The position numbers and the translations under genes were made by a program. Of a stretch of DNA of 64,000 nt, positions 22,847 to 34,719 are shown piece after piece. Position 1 is the stretch's first letter, and the number at the start of each line of letters is the position of its first letter. The notes under the pieces are model-generated. The model ran no database searches. It was not told where the DNA came from and saw only the letters and a list, made by a program, of their open reading frames with translations. The stretch spans positions 16,086 to 80,085 of the forward strand of contig QJNS01000260.1 of NCBI GenBank assembly GCA_004154925.1, read 5' to 3'. Origin of the DNA: Monosporascus cannonballus (Eukaryota; Ascomycota; Sordariomycetes; Xylariales).

Positions 22847-25786
22847 TCAAGCATTTACCGTCTCCCACTCCCCAACCGCCACGTGCGCATCGCTGAAGAT
22901 CTCGACCTGCAGTCCCCCCTCGTCCTGCTGTTGTTGCGCCGGACTCGTCGCCTGCTGAATACCCTGCCACGACGAAGGCGCAGCGAGGTTAGAAGAGGGA
23001 GAAGACAACCCAATCTGCTCAGCCACGAGCCACAGCCCCCGCTGCGCCGCCACCAGGGGCTCGATGTCGAACTCGGGCGTCCGTAGCCCGCCCCGCCCGA
23101 CCTCCCGGAACTCGCCGTCGCCCGTGGCCGCGAGCACCGTGCGGTCGGGCCCGCTGCCGTAGACGACGCAGAGCCGCACCGCGGGGCTCCTCCTCGGCAA
23201 TGCCGCTGCTCCCGAATTAATAGCGGCAGTGGTTGTAGGGGTGGTAGTCCCGGTCCCGGTGTTGTTCAGCGGGGAGACGACGACGCTGGCGCGCGTGAGC
23301 CGCGTGACCTCGACCACGGCGCGCTTCCTGAGACGCGTCGTCATCATCGTCTCGTCCCGGCTCTCGTCGTCGACACTGCTGCCGGCGCCGCCAAACACAC
23401 GGTCGGTCAGCATCAGCGTCGACAGCGAAGTCGTCGACGAAGACGACGGCGTGTTCTTCTTGTTGAAGGCGGCGGCGGGGTGGAGGAAGACGAGGTTCGG
23501 CAGGCGAAAGCGCAGGCGGCCGGCGGCGTCGGCGGGCACGGGCGCAAGGGAGCAGGGTGAGGCGGAGCCGACGCGTAGCGTGAAGTCGGCCAGGTGGCCC
23601 GGGTCGAAGGTCGAGCAGATGACGGTGTAGACGCCCGGGTCGACGCGCGGGGCCTCGGCGAGGGCGCAACCACGGCGGTAGTCGCCCGACGACGCGACGA
23701 GGTCGCGCTGCGTGAGGGCCGAGACGCGCGCGCCGCCCGCCCACACCAGGCCCACGTGCACGGGCAGGTCGTCGCGGGCAGTCGACAGGAGCAGCGACAG
23801 GGGCCCGGATCCGCCGCCGGGTCCCGGCGGCACCCGCAGGCTGAACTGCGGGTTCGTGCTGTACGTCGGCGAGGCGGCGTTGCCGCCAGCGGTGCGCCGC
23901 GTCCAGGCCGACGAGACCTCGGCGTAGTGCGGGAGGGGGTCGCGCGCCGGGTGGACGGTCAGGGGGGTCCGCGAGAAGAAGGTCAAGGTGAAGGAGTACC
24001 TGGGCAGCGGTAGGTCCTGCGACGCGGCGGCGACGGTGTAGCGCACGCCCCTCTTGGCCTCTAAGGGGGCCAGGGTCTGCGGGGAGTCGACGAACGGGCC
24101 CCGGTAGATGGCCTTGTTGTCGGGCAGCTGCACGCGCCCGCCGTCGTTGGACGCGAAGATGTACAGGCTCATGAAGCCGAGCCTGTTGGACACGGCGGCG
24201 AGCGTCGTCGTCGGGATCCGGCGGCTGCGCGCGATGTCCAGCTCCGCGTCCTGGAAGTGCCGGCTCAGCAGGATCCAGACGTTGCCGTCGGCCTGCGCCT
24301 CCATCGAGTACTGCGGGTTGTGCGCGAACGAGTTGGCCATGTTGGGCTCGGGCAGCTGCCACGTGAAGTGGTGGTCCTGCCGCTCCGTGAAGAGGCTCGG
24401 GTTCCAGTTGAGGTACAACGATTCAAAGTTTTGCGCCACGTCGTCGAAGCCGATCCAGAACGTACCCGGCTTCAGCTTCGCGGGCTGCTCCTTGGCGTCA
24501 TCGTCGTCGGGTGATACCCTGGTGGATGAACCCACACCCTTCCATACGAGCCCGTCGCACCAGGGATTCTTGACTAGCAGTTTCCTGTTTCCAGGCGTTT
24601 CTGACATGTCGAGGACCGCGTAGTCATGCTCTCCGGCTAATCCCATCATTTCTTCCTCGTCGGGCGATAGGCGGCCGGTCCCGAGAGTCACGACGACGTC
24701 CCCATAGTCATAAGCTTTCTTCACACGTCTCCATGTCTGGTTGAAATCCACGTCGTCGCTCTGCAGGAAGATCTGTTGCGGTATCCAGCCCGTAAGCACC
24801 CATAGGTCCGTGCCCGAGTTACTGCCTGGGAAATCGTAGCCGCCGCGGACCTTCAGATATGCCTTCTCCATTAGCGCCGGCCATACGAGACCTGGGTTCT
24901 GTCGGTCCACAACATAGAGCGTGCGATCGGTGGACGAGGATGGAAGACGGTCGTCAATGACTACTTTTCGGAAGCAGCCGTTGAAATACATACGGAAGAT
25001 ATACTTGCCACTTGCGGAAATCTGTGGTTGTCCGTTCTCGGCGTTGATTGGAAACATCAAGGCCGGTAGAATAGATGTAGGTCCCGGCTTAAGATGGTTT
25101 ATGGAGGCACAGAGACTAGCAACGACCGAACAGTCCGTTGTAATGTCTTGAACTAGGTCATAGTCGCCATTGCTCTCCATGAGACGGCTCCTCATTTGCT
25201 TTTCATCAGCTTCAGCGTCCTTCTGGACGAGTTCCAGTGGTCGTTTCCATCCGGCAAATACCTCGCTTTGCCGTTCGGACAACGAAAACTCCGAAGGATC
25301 ACTAATCAGAGCATTAGTTGCCGCGATAAAGACAACGTGCAAGCTGTCAGTTTATTCGTAGTCTCTTACGTGAATGGAGGACCACCGAACTCTTTGGGGT
25401 CAGGATCTGATTCCCAGGGAGGGAATATGTTCCCATGAAGGCGAGACCCGCGGAGCAAGATATTCTTCTCACTAGTTGGGATTTGACGAGATGTGCGCGG
25501 CAGCTTGAGACGCCTCTCCACCGCAGCGACGCTGTCGGGTGGGGAGGAGAGCTTGAGACGTTCGGCCATTGAGATCATCTCCTCACACCTCTTCTTGAAC
25601 CGAGTCTTCTCGGTGGTTGAAGACGCATCCCTCGCCGCTTTCATATAGAGTTCTGCAGCTGCGATGGCATGGTCAAGCGCTTCTTTACCTCGTGCCCTGG
25701 AGGCTAATGTCTCCCGTTCCTATTACCGTTAGAAAAGGATCCAGTACAGTGGTGGAGAGTCGAGTCACCTTTGCTTTTGCTTCCAT
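22847..25786 (-). CDS. palB: Calpain-like cysteine protease PalB/Rim13
   Basis: Three exons on the minus strand: 25786-25769 (MEAKAK), 25719-25370 and 25301-22847, with introns of 49 and 68 nt (GT-AG, CTAAC and ACTAAT branch sites); 940 residues. The N-terminus is an MIT-type helical region (about 7-80, HAIAAAELYMKAARDA). The calpain core begins near residue 123 (TDPSEFSLS) and has the triad C179 (TTDCSVVASL), H347 (GEHDYAVLD) and N367 (VKNPWCDG). C-terminal to it are the beta-rich PBH domains. In the family PalB is the ESCRT-III-associated signalling protease of the alkaline-pH pathway that leads to cleavage of the PacC/Rim101 factor; the MIT region recruits it to ESCRT. The second half is very GC-rich with Ala/Thr/Ser expansions, making this copy longer than the Aspergillus protein (about 850 residues). 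Confidence 0.95.
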
Positions 25787-27381
25787 CGTGAAACGTAAAT
25801 CATATGCGTCAGAGGTTTCGATCTGTTATAACACCGGGTAAAGATATTGTGATCCAGGGAAGCATGGGGACGAACGGGTTAGGCCGTGGGTTTAGCAATG
25901 CGAATAAGGCAAGATGTTCACCATCGCTTCCAAGTAGGGCAGGTGAAACGATACGGCTGGGAGGTCTTACGGCTACTACCTCCTAGTTAACCTTAACCAA
26001 ATATCAGAAAGGACCCAAGCCGATGTCTGACTTGCAGGGCATGCTTAAAAATCGCCCAAGGACGTCTGAGCTTTCGATAGTCCTTGTAATGGTAGAGTAA
26101 GGGGATCCAGCCCAGTTCTGTTCACGTTTGGTTCAACAGGAGACTATTGCAGCAAAGCGATTGGTAGACAAACGACCAACAATTCAAGCAGCGAAGTGAG
26201 ATATATACACTGATTACCATAGGCGATGTCCACTTCAAAAATGGGCAGCGAAGTTGATGGCGGACGGCCAACTGGGCAACAGCGTTCTTAGTCGTAGCAT
26301 GCGATCCTAAGTCAAGGCACCGATGTTTTACCGAATCGAGCACTTCGCCCCGTAGACGATATGGCATCCGTTGTAAGCGAGAGAGCCGCCAATCTATTGT
26401 TGCATTGCCAGAAGCGAGACTCCGTTCTGACACAAGTCCGATGCTGACCTTCCGAGACGGTGTCCTAAAATTCTGGATCGGGGATCGGAGGCATCGCTTA
26501 AAACTGGCATGACGTCTTTTGTACGCAGCAACTCATACCAGATACTCACTAAACCGTAGTGAGTTTAAGCGTAGGTAGCTGGAAGCAAATGGTATCGTCA
26601 CCATTGGACTCCATTGTCTGGATCTTGTTATAGGTATGTCAGTCACATCCTCTCTCACAAATTGGAGTGTGGGCGAGCAGGGACATCAATTGAACGACGG
26701 TTCGCAAAACTTATATACTGGGACAGGTGTAGGTAAGATAGGCATACTTGTAGGCATCAAGGGCCGAAATTCGGCGAAGATACCTATCAGCTGCCTTATG
26801 TGGGTTGCAGTAGGTAACCCAAGCGGTCAAAAGACCCGTCGGCGCTAGATTAATCCCAATTGCCGATAACATACCCATTTGTCAGACTAGCAGGGGATGG
26901 CTGTAGCTCTAAATGCCTAGGCAGCATCAACTCCCAGCCGGGCAAGCGAAAGGACCGAGGTTCAAATAATGATTCAACCTGGTCTCGAAACGGCTCCTTG
27001 GACGTTATAACTGCCAGACGAACTCTGTTCTACGACAGAGCGATTGCCGGCCTTTCCGTGCTGACCATGGGACCTGTTATCATTTGCTTTACATATATTT
27101 CGCATTGAGGGAAAGTCAAGCGCCTTCTGCGTCCGTCATCTTATGTTGTCGTGCTTCGTTTAAATCGACCGGTTGAATGGTTACCAGTGATCTCATCCCA
27201 TCCAACCACGGAGTATCTCGGCACCTTGCGCCAAAAATCACACACATACCCTTGCTACTCCCAGTGCACGAATCACTGCCGTATAGACGTCACACAAGCT
27301 TCCTTCTTAGGTGCTAGACAGAATCTTGTAATTGCGACAGCGGCTCGTCCCCTTTGATAACTCAATCTGTCCTCGCCCGCC
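25787..27381. other. Intergenic region, divergent promoters
   Basis: 1.6 kb between the divergent palB (-) and carrier (+) genes. No gene supported. An 8 bp perfect hairpin (ACTCACTA / TAGTGAGT, 5 nt loop) lies at 26544-26564; its role is unknown. Confidence 0.5.
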
Positions 27382-28569
27382 ATGGCTGCACAATCGAAGC
27401 CGGCTCCGCTTCCATCTTGGGGTCTTGCTGTAGCTGGTTCTACCGGCGCCGTGTTGGCTAATGCCCTGGTATATCCTCTAGACATGTTAGTTCATAGCCG
27501 CTCAAAGTTTCGCCCGCCTTGCGATACGCCAGACCCATTGCTGACTTTCCCACGTCAAGAGTGAAGACGCGCCTGCAAGTTCAAGTCAAGCAGAGTCCCG
27601 GAGCCGACAGCGCAGAGCCACACTATGCGTCAACGTGGGATGCCATCACGAAAATCGTCGCCGAGGATGGTATCAAGGGACTGTACGGGGGAATCAGTGG
27701 CTCGTTGCTTGGTGTGGCTTCGACGAATTTCGCATACTTCTACTGGTACTCCGTCGTACGCGAGCTGTACTTCCGATCGCGAAAGGTCCCTGCTCCCCCG
27801 TCGACGGCAGTAGAGTTGGCGCTCGGCGCCGTCGCTGGTGCCATCGCGCAGTTATGTACGATCCCTGTGGCGGTGGTCACGACTAGACAGCAGACACAAA
27901 GCAGACATGAGAGGAAGGGCCTCAAGGACACGGCGCGCGAGGTTATAAATAGCGAGGATGGCGTTTTCGGTCTCTGGCGTGGTTTGAAGGCGAGCCTGGT
28001 TTTGGTTGTGAACCCGGCCATTACCTATGGCGCATACGAGAGGTTAAAGGGCGTCTTGTACCCAGGAAAAGCTCGCCTTACGCCTGGGGAGGCTTTCCGT
28101 GCGTACTTTATGACCGTCATCGAAAGGAAAATGACTGACTGAAGCTCCAGTGCTCGGCGCCCTGTCCAAATCCTTGGCCACCATTGTCACGCAGCCGTTG
28201 ATAGTCGCCAAGGTCGGATTGCAGTCGAAGCCTCCTCCGCAGCGGCAGGGCAAGCCGTTTCAGGGGTTCGTCGAGGTGATGCAGTTTATTATCAAGCATG
28301 AAGGTCTGCTGGGTCTGTTCAAGGGCATCGGCCCTCAGATCTTGAAGGGTCTCCTGGTCCAGGGTATTCTCATGATGACCAAAGAGCGGTAAGTCCAAAA
28401 AGAATCGCCGTGCTTGAAAACGGAAAGCAGTGGCTAATATCGACCTAGGATGGAGCTCCTGTTCATCTTATTATTCAGGTATATCCGCCAGCTCCGATCA
28501 CAGCAACTGGCGAAAGCGGCGGCACTAGCATCCAAGGTTAGGATAGCCGTGCCTCTGACTACGAAATAA
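27382..28569 (+). CDS. Peroxisomal mitochondrial-carrier-family protein (PMP47/Ant1 type)
   Basis: Four exons, 27382-27485, 27560-28098, 28151-28388 and 28449-28569, introns 74, 52 and 60 nt; 333 residues. Three Solcar repeats are visible. Repeat 1 has the canonical YPLDIVKTRLQ; repeat 2 has TIPVAVVTTRQQTQ and repeat 3 has TQPLIVAKVGLQS, both degenerate forms of the Px[DE]xx[KR] signature that are characteristic of the peroxisomal branch. FAYFYWYSVVRELY and GLWRGLKASLVLVVNPAITYGAYER are further landmarks. The last exon ends in a basic helix (RYIRQLRSQQLAKAAA). Family role: exchange of ATP, AMP or related cofactors across the peroxisomal membrane to support fatty-acid activation. Substrate is inferred from family only. 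Confidence 0.9.
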
Positions 28570-29112
28570 AATGCCATAATGCACTCTGGAACTCCATATA
28601 GATAGTGAACGAAGGCTTCAGGGTCGTGGCCCCGAGCCGGCGAGCCTTTGGTTAGAAGTACTACATAGGCGTGAGTGTCAGGAACGGTACATACGGCGCG
28701 GGCGATTACTAGTATAGCGATTTGTTTCAATATAGAAACCGAGTCTATTAGCACCAGATTCCCGATTAAAGAACAGTTGACCTCCATATGCGTGTGCTTA
28801 CGGTTTTAGCAAGGGTTATCAGTGATAGTATGTCCCAGTAAGTATAACTACCGCCAAGCGTGAAGATTAACAGCGGCCTTACAGTTAGTTGTATCGGTAT
28901 CGAGGCGGGTGGCTGATAGCCAAAACACAGCCACCCTACCTAAATACGAAAGAGTCTAAAACTGTGGCTTGTCCACCCTCGCTTGTTGGAAATTTCCACC
29001 CACACTTGGCGGAGAACACTCACGAAATCAATTTTCTCCATCGCAGCCAGCTTCCCAATTTGTGTTTGACTTCCGCAATCTTCACGAGCAGATCAGCATA
29101 ACAACCGGCGCT
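28570..29112. other. Intergenic region, carrier 3' side and RPL29 promoter
   Basis: 540 bp with no gene recognised. A minus-strand open frame overlapping the last carrier exon has no supporting features. Confidence 0.5.
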
Positions 29113-29587
29113 ATGGCGAGTAAGTCGATTGCGGATTCCAATTGAAAAAAACGTACGACAGGTCTGCTCACAATTTATATCACAGAATCCAAGAACTCGT
29201 CCCAGCACAACCAGTCCAAGAAGGCTCACCGTAACGGGTACGTCAGCGCCGAATCGCAACGAAATAACTCCTGCCGCGGACACTGAGACGGGGTGGACAT
29301 TCCAACACGGATACCACGACAGAGACATGCCATGGACGGTTTAACTGACGAAATTGGCAATCTATAGTATCAAGAAGCCTAAAACCAACCGATACCCGTC
29401 GCTCAAGGGAACAGACCCCAAGTTCCGCAGAAACCACAGACATGCACTTCACGGCACCATGAGGGCTCTGGTATGTTTGTCGTGCCGCTACCGACTTGAA
29501 AATGGTCGCCCAGTATTATCTTTTCCGGGAAGGAACTAACGTCACATACAGAAAGAGAAGAAGGAGGGCAAGCGGGAGACGGCATGA
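29113..29587 (+). CDS. RPL29: 60S ribosomal protein L29 (eL29)
   Basis: Four small exons, 29113-29119, 29186-29237, 29368-29470 and 29552-29587; introns of 66, 130 and 81 nt with GTAAGT, GTACGT and GTATGT donors and clear branch sites (TTAACTGAC, GAACTAAC). The product is 65 residues: MAKSKNSSQHNQSKKAHRNG, IKKPKTNRYPSLKGTDPKFR, RNHRHALHGTMRAL, then a lysine-rich tail. This is the full-length fungal eL29, a very basic protein of the large ribosomal subunit. The first exon holds only 7 coding bases and no single open frame covers the gene, so it is easily missed. Three introns in a 65-residue gene is usual for fungal ribosomal-protein genes. Confidence 0.97.
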
Positions 29588-30761
29588 ACTACAGGGATGA
29601 CTGTTATTGAGGGCACGACGACGCAGGTGTGCGCATCGCACCGAGTTCGGTACACTTAGGCAAGGATCATGGAGTCTAGGACTTGCATTTCGCTGCTTGT
29701 ATCCAAGCATAGGCATTTTCTACGGAAAAGAAGAGAGATGAACCAAAGGAGCCAAATGAGCTACGACCGCCAAGAGCGCGTGCTCCGTCGCCTTCAGCCG
29801 TCCCTCATGCCAGACCATGTTATGGAGGCCGGTGATTGTTCTTCCCCCACCCGCCCCGGAGATGCTTCCCCCATCATTTTGCGAACAGAAAAAAAACAAC
29901 GGCATTAGTGTGTACAGCGTTGGGCCTTTTTCCATGCTCATTTGCTGAAGGATTTCTTCTCGTGCCGAGAGTAGCCAGCCCGTCTATTACCAAACACTCG
30001 TGCTTCGTTTTGCCCTAAGGCGAGAGTGCATGGAGGCAGGGCCACATGTCGTATGGCATATTGATCTTGTATCGACCGTCCCGGCACGTTCGGGCCCGGG
30101 ATGGCACCTGCAATCCTAGTGTACTGATGTGCGTACTTTAGGGTAGGGGCCCGTCGTCTGATGCTCACAGCCTGGACAATGAATGTACGTACGTACAGAC
30201 TCCAGATCCTCCAGGTCTCCTTGTCGCCAATGCTCTACTCATGAGGCTTGGGGAACAGTTTTGATGTAGGTAGGTTCTATCGGAAGCAAGAGCCTCTGTG
30301 TTTAAGTCTTGTCACATCTGAGACGACGGGATAAAGGAAATAGAAGAGTGTTCGGGCTACCCATTTAACTATTTATGATGCCGTTTCGGCGAACCACACC
30401 TATCTCGATGCAGCGTGACTATCACCTTATTATAGTACTATTATGATAACACGTGGGGGGTTCATAAGCCTTTATAATTCCGTCTATTCTTTATTATATT
30501 TATATAGTGGGTGATGTTTGATAAAGACGTTATCCGCGTATACGGATATTCAGTGTGCAGATGCTAGATTAGTACCAAGACCCCCGATAATCGAATACCT
30601 GTAGCTAAATGCGGGTCTCTGAACCCCCGACTTCGCCTTATATCGTCCTTCCACATACCACAGAGCTGGAAGAGGTGAATGAATGGGTAGTAGGGTGTAT
30701 TGTCTTCCTACCCTTTGCCCTTATTCCAGGTATCGTTTCAGTTAGTTTTTATCCTCAAGCA
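29588..30761. other. Intergenic region, no gene seen
   Basis: 1.2 kb between RPL29 and the F-box gene. No gene or RNA recognised. Base composition becomes locally AT-rich at about 30,420-30,530. Confidence 0.5.
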
Positions 30762-32532
30762 ATGGACAATATAGTGCCGGAAATTCTACATATTATCTGC
30801 TCATTCTTGAGTATTGACGATGTCATCAACTTTCGCCTCGTCAGCAAAACTTTCGCGGACATCGGCGCGGCCTATCTGCTGCCCGAGGTCACGTTCTACA
30901 TGCACGGGGAGGAGCTGAAGCGATTGCGAGACATCTCGCTCCATCCTATCTTCTCTCGGCATGTCTTCTCTCTGACTTATTTTGCACAAGCTTTGGACTC
31001 CCCCAAGGTCTCATTCCGGGAATTCGTCAGAGACTACAAGCAGGACATGAAATGGAATAAGACGAAGAAAGCCTTCTCGCCCACCCAGTTACTGGCCGAA
31101 TATAAAAAGTACGAGGAGGCGGCAGACAAGCAGGACGTAATCATGCGCACGCAGGCAGACGTTGCCCTGTTGAAAGAGGTGATGCCGCGATTTCCTAATC
31201 TGGAACAGGTAACAATGTCCTCAGACGTCATGTTCTACGAAGGGATATATCGGACGACAAGACCGAAACCATTTGACAAAATCCAGCGAGGCAATCACCG
31301 TTACAGCCTCGATCCCGAAGGCGTTCGGCCCTTAGAAGCGTTACTGTCGGCCAACGCCGACGTGAAGTGTGACTTGAAGCGACTCCGGGCTGGTACTATG
31401 GACTGGAGGTTTTTCAAAAGGAGTGCTGGAGAGTTAGCCCGACTCTTCAAGCCGCTTTCTAACTTGATCCGCATCGAGTTGATGATTACTGTTGATGGGA
31501 TGAATGAGACAACAGATGAAGCCGATGTCATTGCCCGATGCCGACGCGTGTTATCGAAGGGTGCCCTAAGGACCATTTTCAGATCAATGCCGCAACTTGA
31601 GTCGCTTTGTATCGAATTGCTCTCCTGGGACGGCGAAGACCTGGACAGAGGAGCTTCCCTTCATCATATAATCGAACCCGGTTTCCATTGGCCGTGCCTA
31701 CGAGAACTGGTTATCGGTGGAGTCGACTGCGACAGGCAGGAGCTTATGGCCGTCCTAGAACTACACAAGGAGACCCTTCGGAATTTATGCCTAAGGAACG
31801 TGTATCTCAAGTCAACTTCCTGGAAGAAATTACTTCCGTGAGTATCTCACTAACTCGCAGACCGAGTTTGCTTTCCTTTCCCCTTTCCCCTTTCCCCTAT
31901 TTCTCTTAAGCTTGAACATGCCGCTCCCTTATGTAGTGACCCAACCCGCTCTGTCTTAATGATTTATGGGGCTTTATCGCAACATGCCCATTGTACTGAC
32001 CTTGAGAATTAATAGGGATATCAGAAAGAAGCTGTACCTTACTGAGCCTTGCATTTGCGGGGATTTGTATGGGCACTTGGAAGGAGAGGATGAGCCGGAC
32101 GGTCTGGACTGGCCACAACTCGATAACCCGCATTTTGAGCCAGGTCTCGAATACTGGTACTTGTCCGTGCCCGAGGACGGGAGGCACGAGATGAGAGATT
32201 CTATTAACGTCTATTGCCGGCTCGGCGGGACGACGTACCCCGATGAGCTCCCTCTATCCGACGACGTCGTGGACAAGTACTACAAAAAACATGTCAAGGG
32301 ATTCCTTGAGGACTATTACGGTGAATTTAGCGATGACGACGATGAAAATGAGTGGGAGGATGTCAGTTCGGAAGATGACATTAGCGGAGACGACGATGAG
32401 GATGACGATGAAGTATTGGGGAACGACGATGATGACGATGGGGACGATCTCGGAATTAACATACATCAGGTTCAAATGGTGCTAGGGAGCATCGGTGGCC
32501 ATCTTGGCCATGCTCATAGCACTCTATACTAA
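30762..32532 (+). CDS. F-box protein with acidic tail
   Basis: Two exons, 30762-31837 and 32016-32532, joined across a 178 nt intron (CC|GTGAGT ... TACTGAC ... ATAG|G); 530 residues. The N-terminus is an F-box: VPEILHIICSFLSIDDVINF, then RLVSKTFADIGAAYLLPEV (residues about 4-45). The middle holds leucine-rich stretches (MPRFPNLEQV, MPQLESLCIELLSW, CLRELVIGG) typical of the many fungal F-box proteins without a clear repeat domain. The second exon ends with a highly acidic segment, residues about 465-503, almost entirely Asp, Glu and Ser. Known role of F-box proteins: substrate adaptors of SCF ubiquitin ligases; target unknown here. The frame stays open for 51 codons upstream of 30762, but only this ATG puts the F-box at the N-terminus. 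The stop is 231 bp from the transposon block. Confidence 0.85.
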
Positions 32533-32763
32533 GTGTATTACGGATCTTGCGAGACTAACACAAAATATACCACCGTCTAGCCCCGATGCCTACCAAACAG
32601 AATTTCTTCTAGAGTATTTGTATATGCTCTACGGTGATCTGCTGGTCAGTTTTCGTGAATATCCTTGCACATTTCAGTGTTTTCCACTGGCGGACTCTAT
32701 CCGCCTTTCAACGCAGGGCAGCCTAGATATCATAAGCGTCTGGAACGGCATTTGACCCTACGA

Positions 32764-32802
32764 TATCCCCTTGAAGGCCACAGGGCGCTAGTCGCAACAA
32801 TT
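32764..32802 (+). repeat. Left 39 bp terminal inverted repeat of the outer element
   Basis: Begins TATCCCCTTGAAGGCCACAG and ends GTCGCAACAATT. It is an exact reverse complement of 62571-62609. The match stops abruptly outward and decays inward. It has kept CpA sites although the interior is heavily RIP-mutated. Confidence 0.95.
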
Positions 32803-34321
32803 TTTTAGCGGGTCAATTCGCCGAGAACAGCAATTAGGCCCACTAAAGCTCCATTAAGTTGCGCTACTTCACAGAAACGCGGGTGCGAAAGTGCTTTAAG
32901 TATTAACGTTAACGATATTATTATCTTTTTCTTCCACTTAACACCTCGTTGTTAGTTAATTTTCTAAGGCAAAATGGGACGAAAACGGAAGGCTGCAAAC
33001 GTTAAAATAAAATCATAAATTCCTGCCGTATAACTGAATTCTAATGCGTATAAAAAGAATCTTATAAATAAAGCTATTTTTCGCTTTAACGCGTTTTCAA
33101 ATCCGTTAATCGGGATTTCCTTTAAGCTATTAATTATCGATAAACGCGAAATTAAGATAAAAGCGTTATTATTTATTTTATTAAAGTTATTTTTTATCTT
33201 TATATTACTTTAGCTAGTTAAAAAATAGATATAATAAACAAATAACTACAAGCTTAAATTAGAAAAGAAAAAACCAGGTTTTCGAAAGTATTTATAATAC
33301 GATACGTATATTAACAAATTGTGTCTCTTTTTCTTACCCTTATTTATATGTATAATTATAAGAAATTTTCGGTCGATTATTACTGGCTCGATTTAAACCT
33401 TTTTCTGTATTACTTAATTATTATTATTTTTCGTAATTAATAGTGGGCCATATATCGCCGGTTTCGAATCTGGGATTAAAAGCGTTAACTTAAATTACTT
33501 TTCGAACGCTAAAATAAATAGGCTAAATAAATATAAACGAAAATATATAAGTTTTATATGCTAAAGTTTAATATTAATATAAATAAATATATCGTAAAAT
33601 ATAACGGTAGGCCATTTTCAATATTACGATCTCGAATAAAGTCGAAAATACGAGCTTTAAGGTTTAAGTTTTAGTTTATCGTAAGTTACTTATAGTATAA
33701 ACGGGCTATTATTTAAGTAAAGGCAGAGGTTCTGTTAGCGTTTTACAAATAAAAATCAGAAAAATCGATAGGAAAAATTATAATTTATTATATTTAACTT
33801 AGTATATAGTTATTTATTTCGTAAATAATATTAAAAATATTTATAATATTTCGTATTATATATTTATTAATAACCTTTTCTTTCGCTATAAATATTTTTG
33901 CTATTATACGAAAAAGGTTTAGTAATAATAGATATAGCTTAAAAAAGTCCGAAATAACGAATTAATTCGTTAATTTATTTTTAAAATATTAAAGATATTA
34001 TTTTGTTTTTTAATTAAACGATAAAATTTTTAACGCCTAATAATAGGATATATTAAATTACTTAAGCTGACAATTTTATCGGTTTATTTTTTAATATTAA
34101 ATAGAAAATAATAAAAAGGGTTCTATAAATTCGGAAAAAGTTTAAAATAAAAAATAAATATAAAATTATTACTCGTAACTTTTTTTTCGAAAATAAAGCG
34201 GGAAAAACAGTTATAATATTTCGATTTACTTATAAATATAACTTTAATATAAACGGCGTTAATTTCGGTAATTAACGGAGGTTTAACTCTAAATAAGATT
34301 ATAGATTTTGACGTAACATAA
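32803..34321. other. AT-rich interior of the outer element, left part
   Basis: 1.5 kb of strongly AT-rich DNA in which remaining cytosines are mostly followed by G and CpA is scarce, the expected result of RIP. Frames are riddled with TAA and TAG. No intact gene. Confidence 0.8.
34123..34321 (-). pseudogene. Possible pogo/Fot1-type transposase remnant
   Basis: A minus-strand frame reads KPPLITEINAVYIKVI, SKSKYYNCFSRFIFEKKVTS; one base shift later it gives an N-F-F-R-I segment that could correspond to the DExGFRIG region of pogo/Fot1 transposases after RIP. The frame is cut at 34321/34322 by the inserted LTR. Resemblance is by eye only, on mutated sequence, and may be wrong. Confidence 0.3.
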
Positions 34322-34719
34322 TGTAACGAACCTGTCATACATCTACCTGGAGATATGAGCAGTATCCGAAATGGGTCTTGATTTGCAGGTAACAATAGAG
34401 CGAGGAATGATTTAGTGGTCTGTTCGTTAAAGAGATTTAAAGACTTTTTCCACAGTAAAGAACGGCTGCCTCTGGCTGTAGGCTTAGATTGATAGCTAAG
34501 GAGCGAAAACTAAGTAGGTAGCTATCTACATAAGAGACCGATTCATTATATATCCCAATTCCTCAAAGTGAGTGTGTCGTGAATCTATGTGATCTATGTG
34601 ATCTGATCAATCCATCAGATCACTTAGATCACATCGACTAGGCCAAGAACTCCCATCCGGAGTTTAGCCGTGACAGGCCCACGCTAAGCCTCAAAAGTTG
34701 GCCTCCTCGAGACAGAAAC
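34322..34719. mobile_element. Probable solo LTR (main part; 16 bp continue at 62029-62044)
   Basis: GC-balanced island in AT-rich DNA, starting TGTAACG. If the copia element inserted at 34720 is removed, the sequence continues at 62029 and ends CTATAACA at 62044, giving an LTR-like unit of about 414 bp with TG...CA ends. The flanking pentamers are CATAA and CATCA, i.e. one mismatch, so the target duplication is not proven. A strong hairpin lies at 34591-34630. A shorter reading ending CGTGACA at 34675 is also possible, but has no matching flanks. Confidence 0.5.
34591..34630. repeat. Long hairpin in the LTR-like segment
   Basis: Arms of 17 nt (GATCTATGTGATCTGAT and the complement ATCAGATCACTTAGATC, 16 of 17 paired) around a 6 nt loop; the stem extends 4 more pairs outward. 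Hairpins near the transcript ends are common in retrotransposon LTRs. Confidence 0.8.

Noticed and set aside
23217..24362. 381-codon frame in the palB region, Arg/Pro/Ala-rich
   Set aside because: Out-of-frame shadow of the GC-rich palB exon; composition is what frame-shifted GC3-rich DNA gives.
26122..26433. 103-codon minus-strand frame in the palB/carrier intergenic region
   Set aside because: No recognisable domain, no splice context; treated as chance.
28434..28787. 117-codon minus-strand frame
   Set aside because: Overlaps the last carrier exon antisense and has no family resemblance.
34322..34675. Solo LTR ending CGTGACA at 34675
   Set aside because: Ends look like TG...CA, but flanks CATAA and GGCCC do not match; the longer reading to 62044 is preferred, still tentative.
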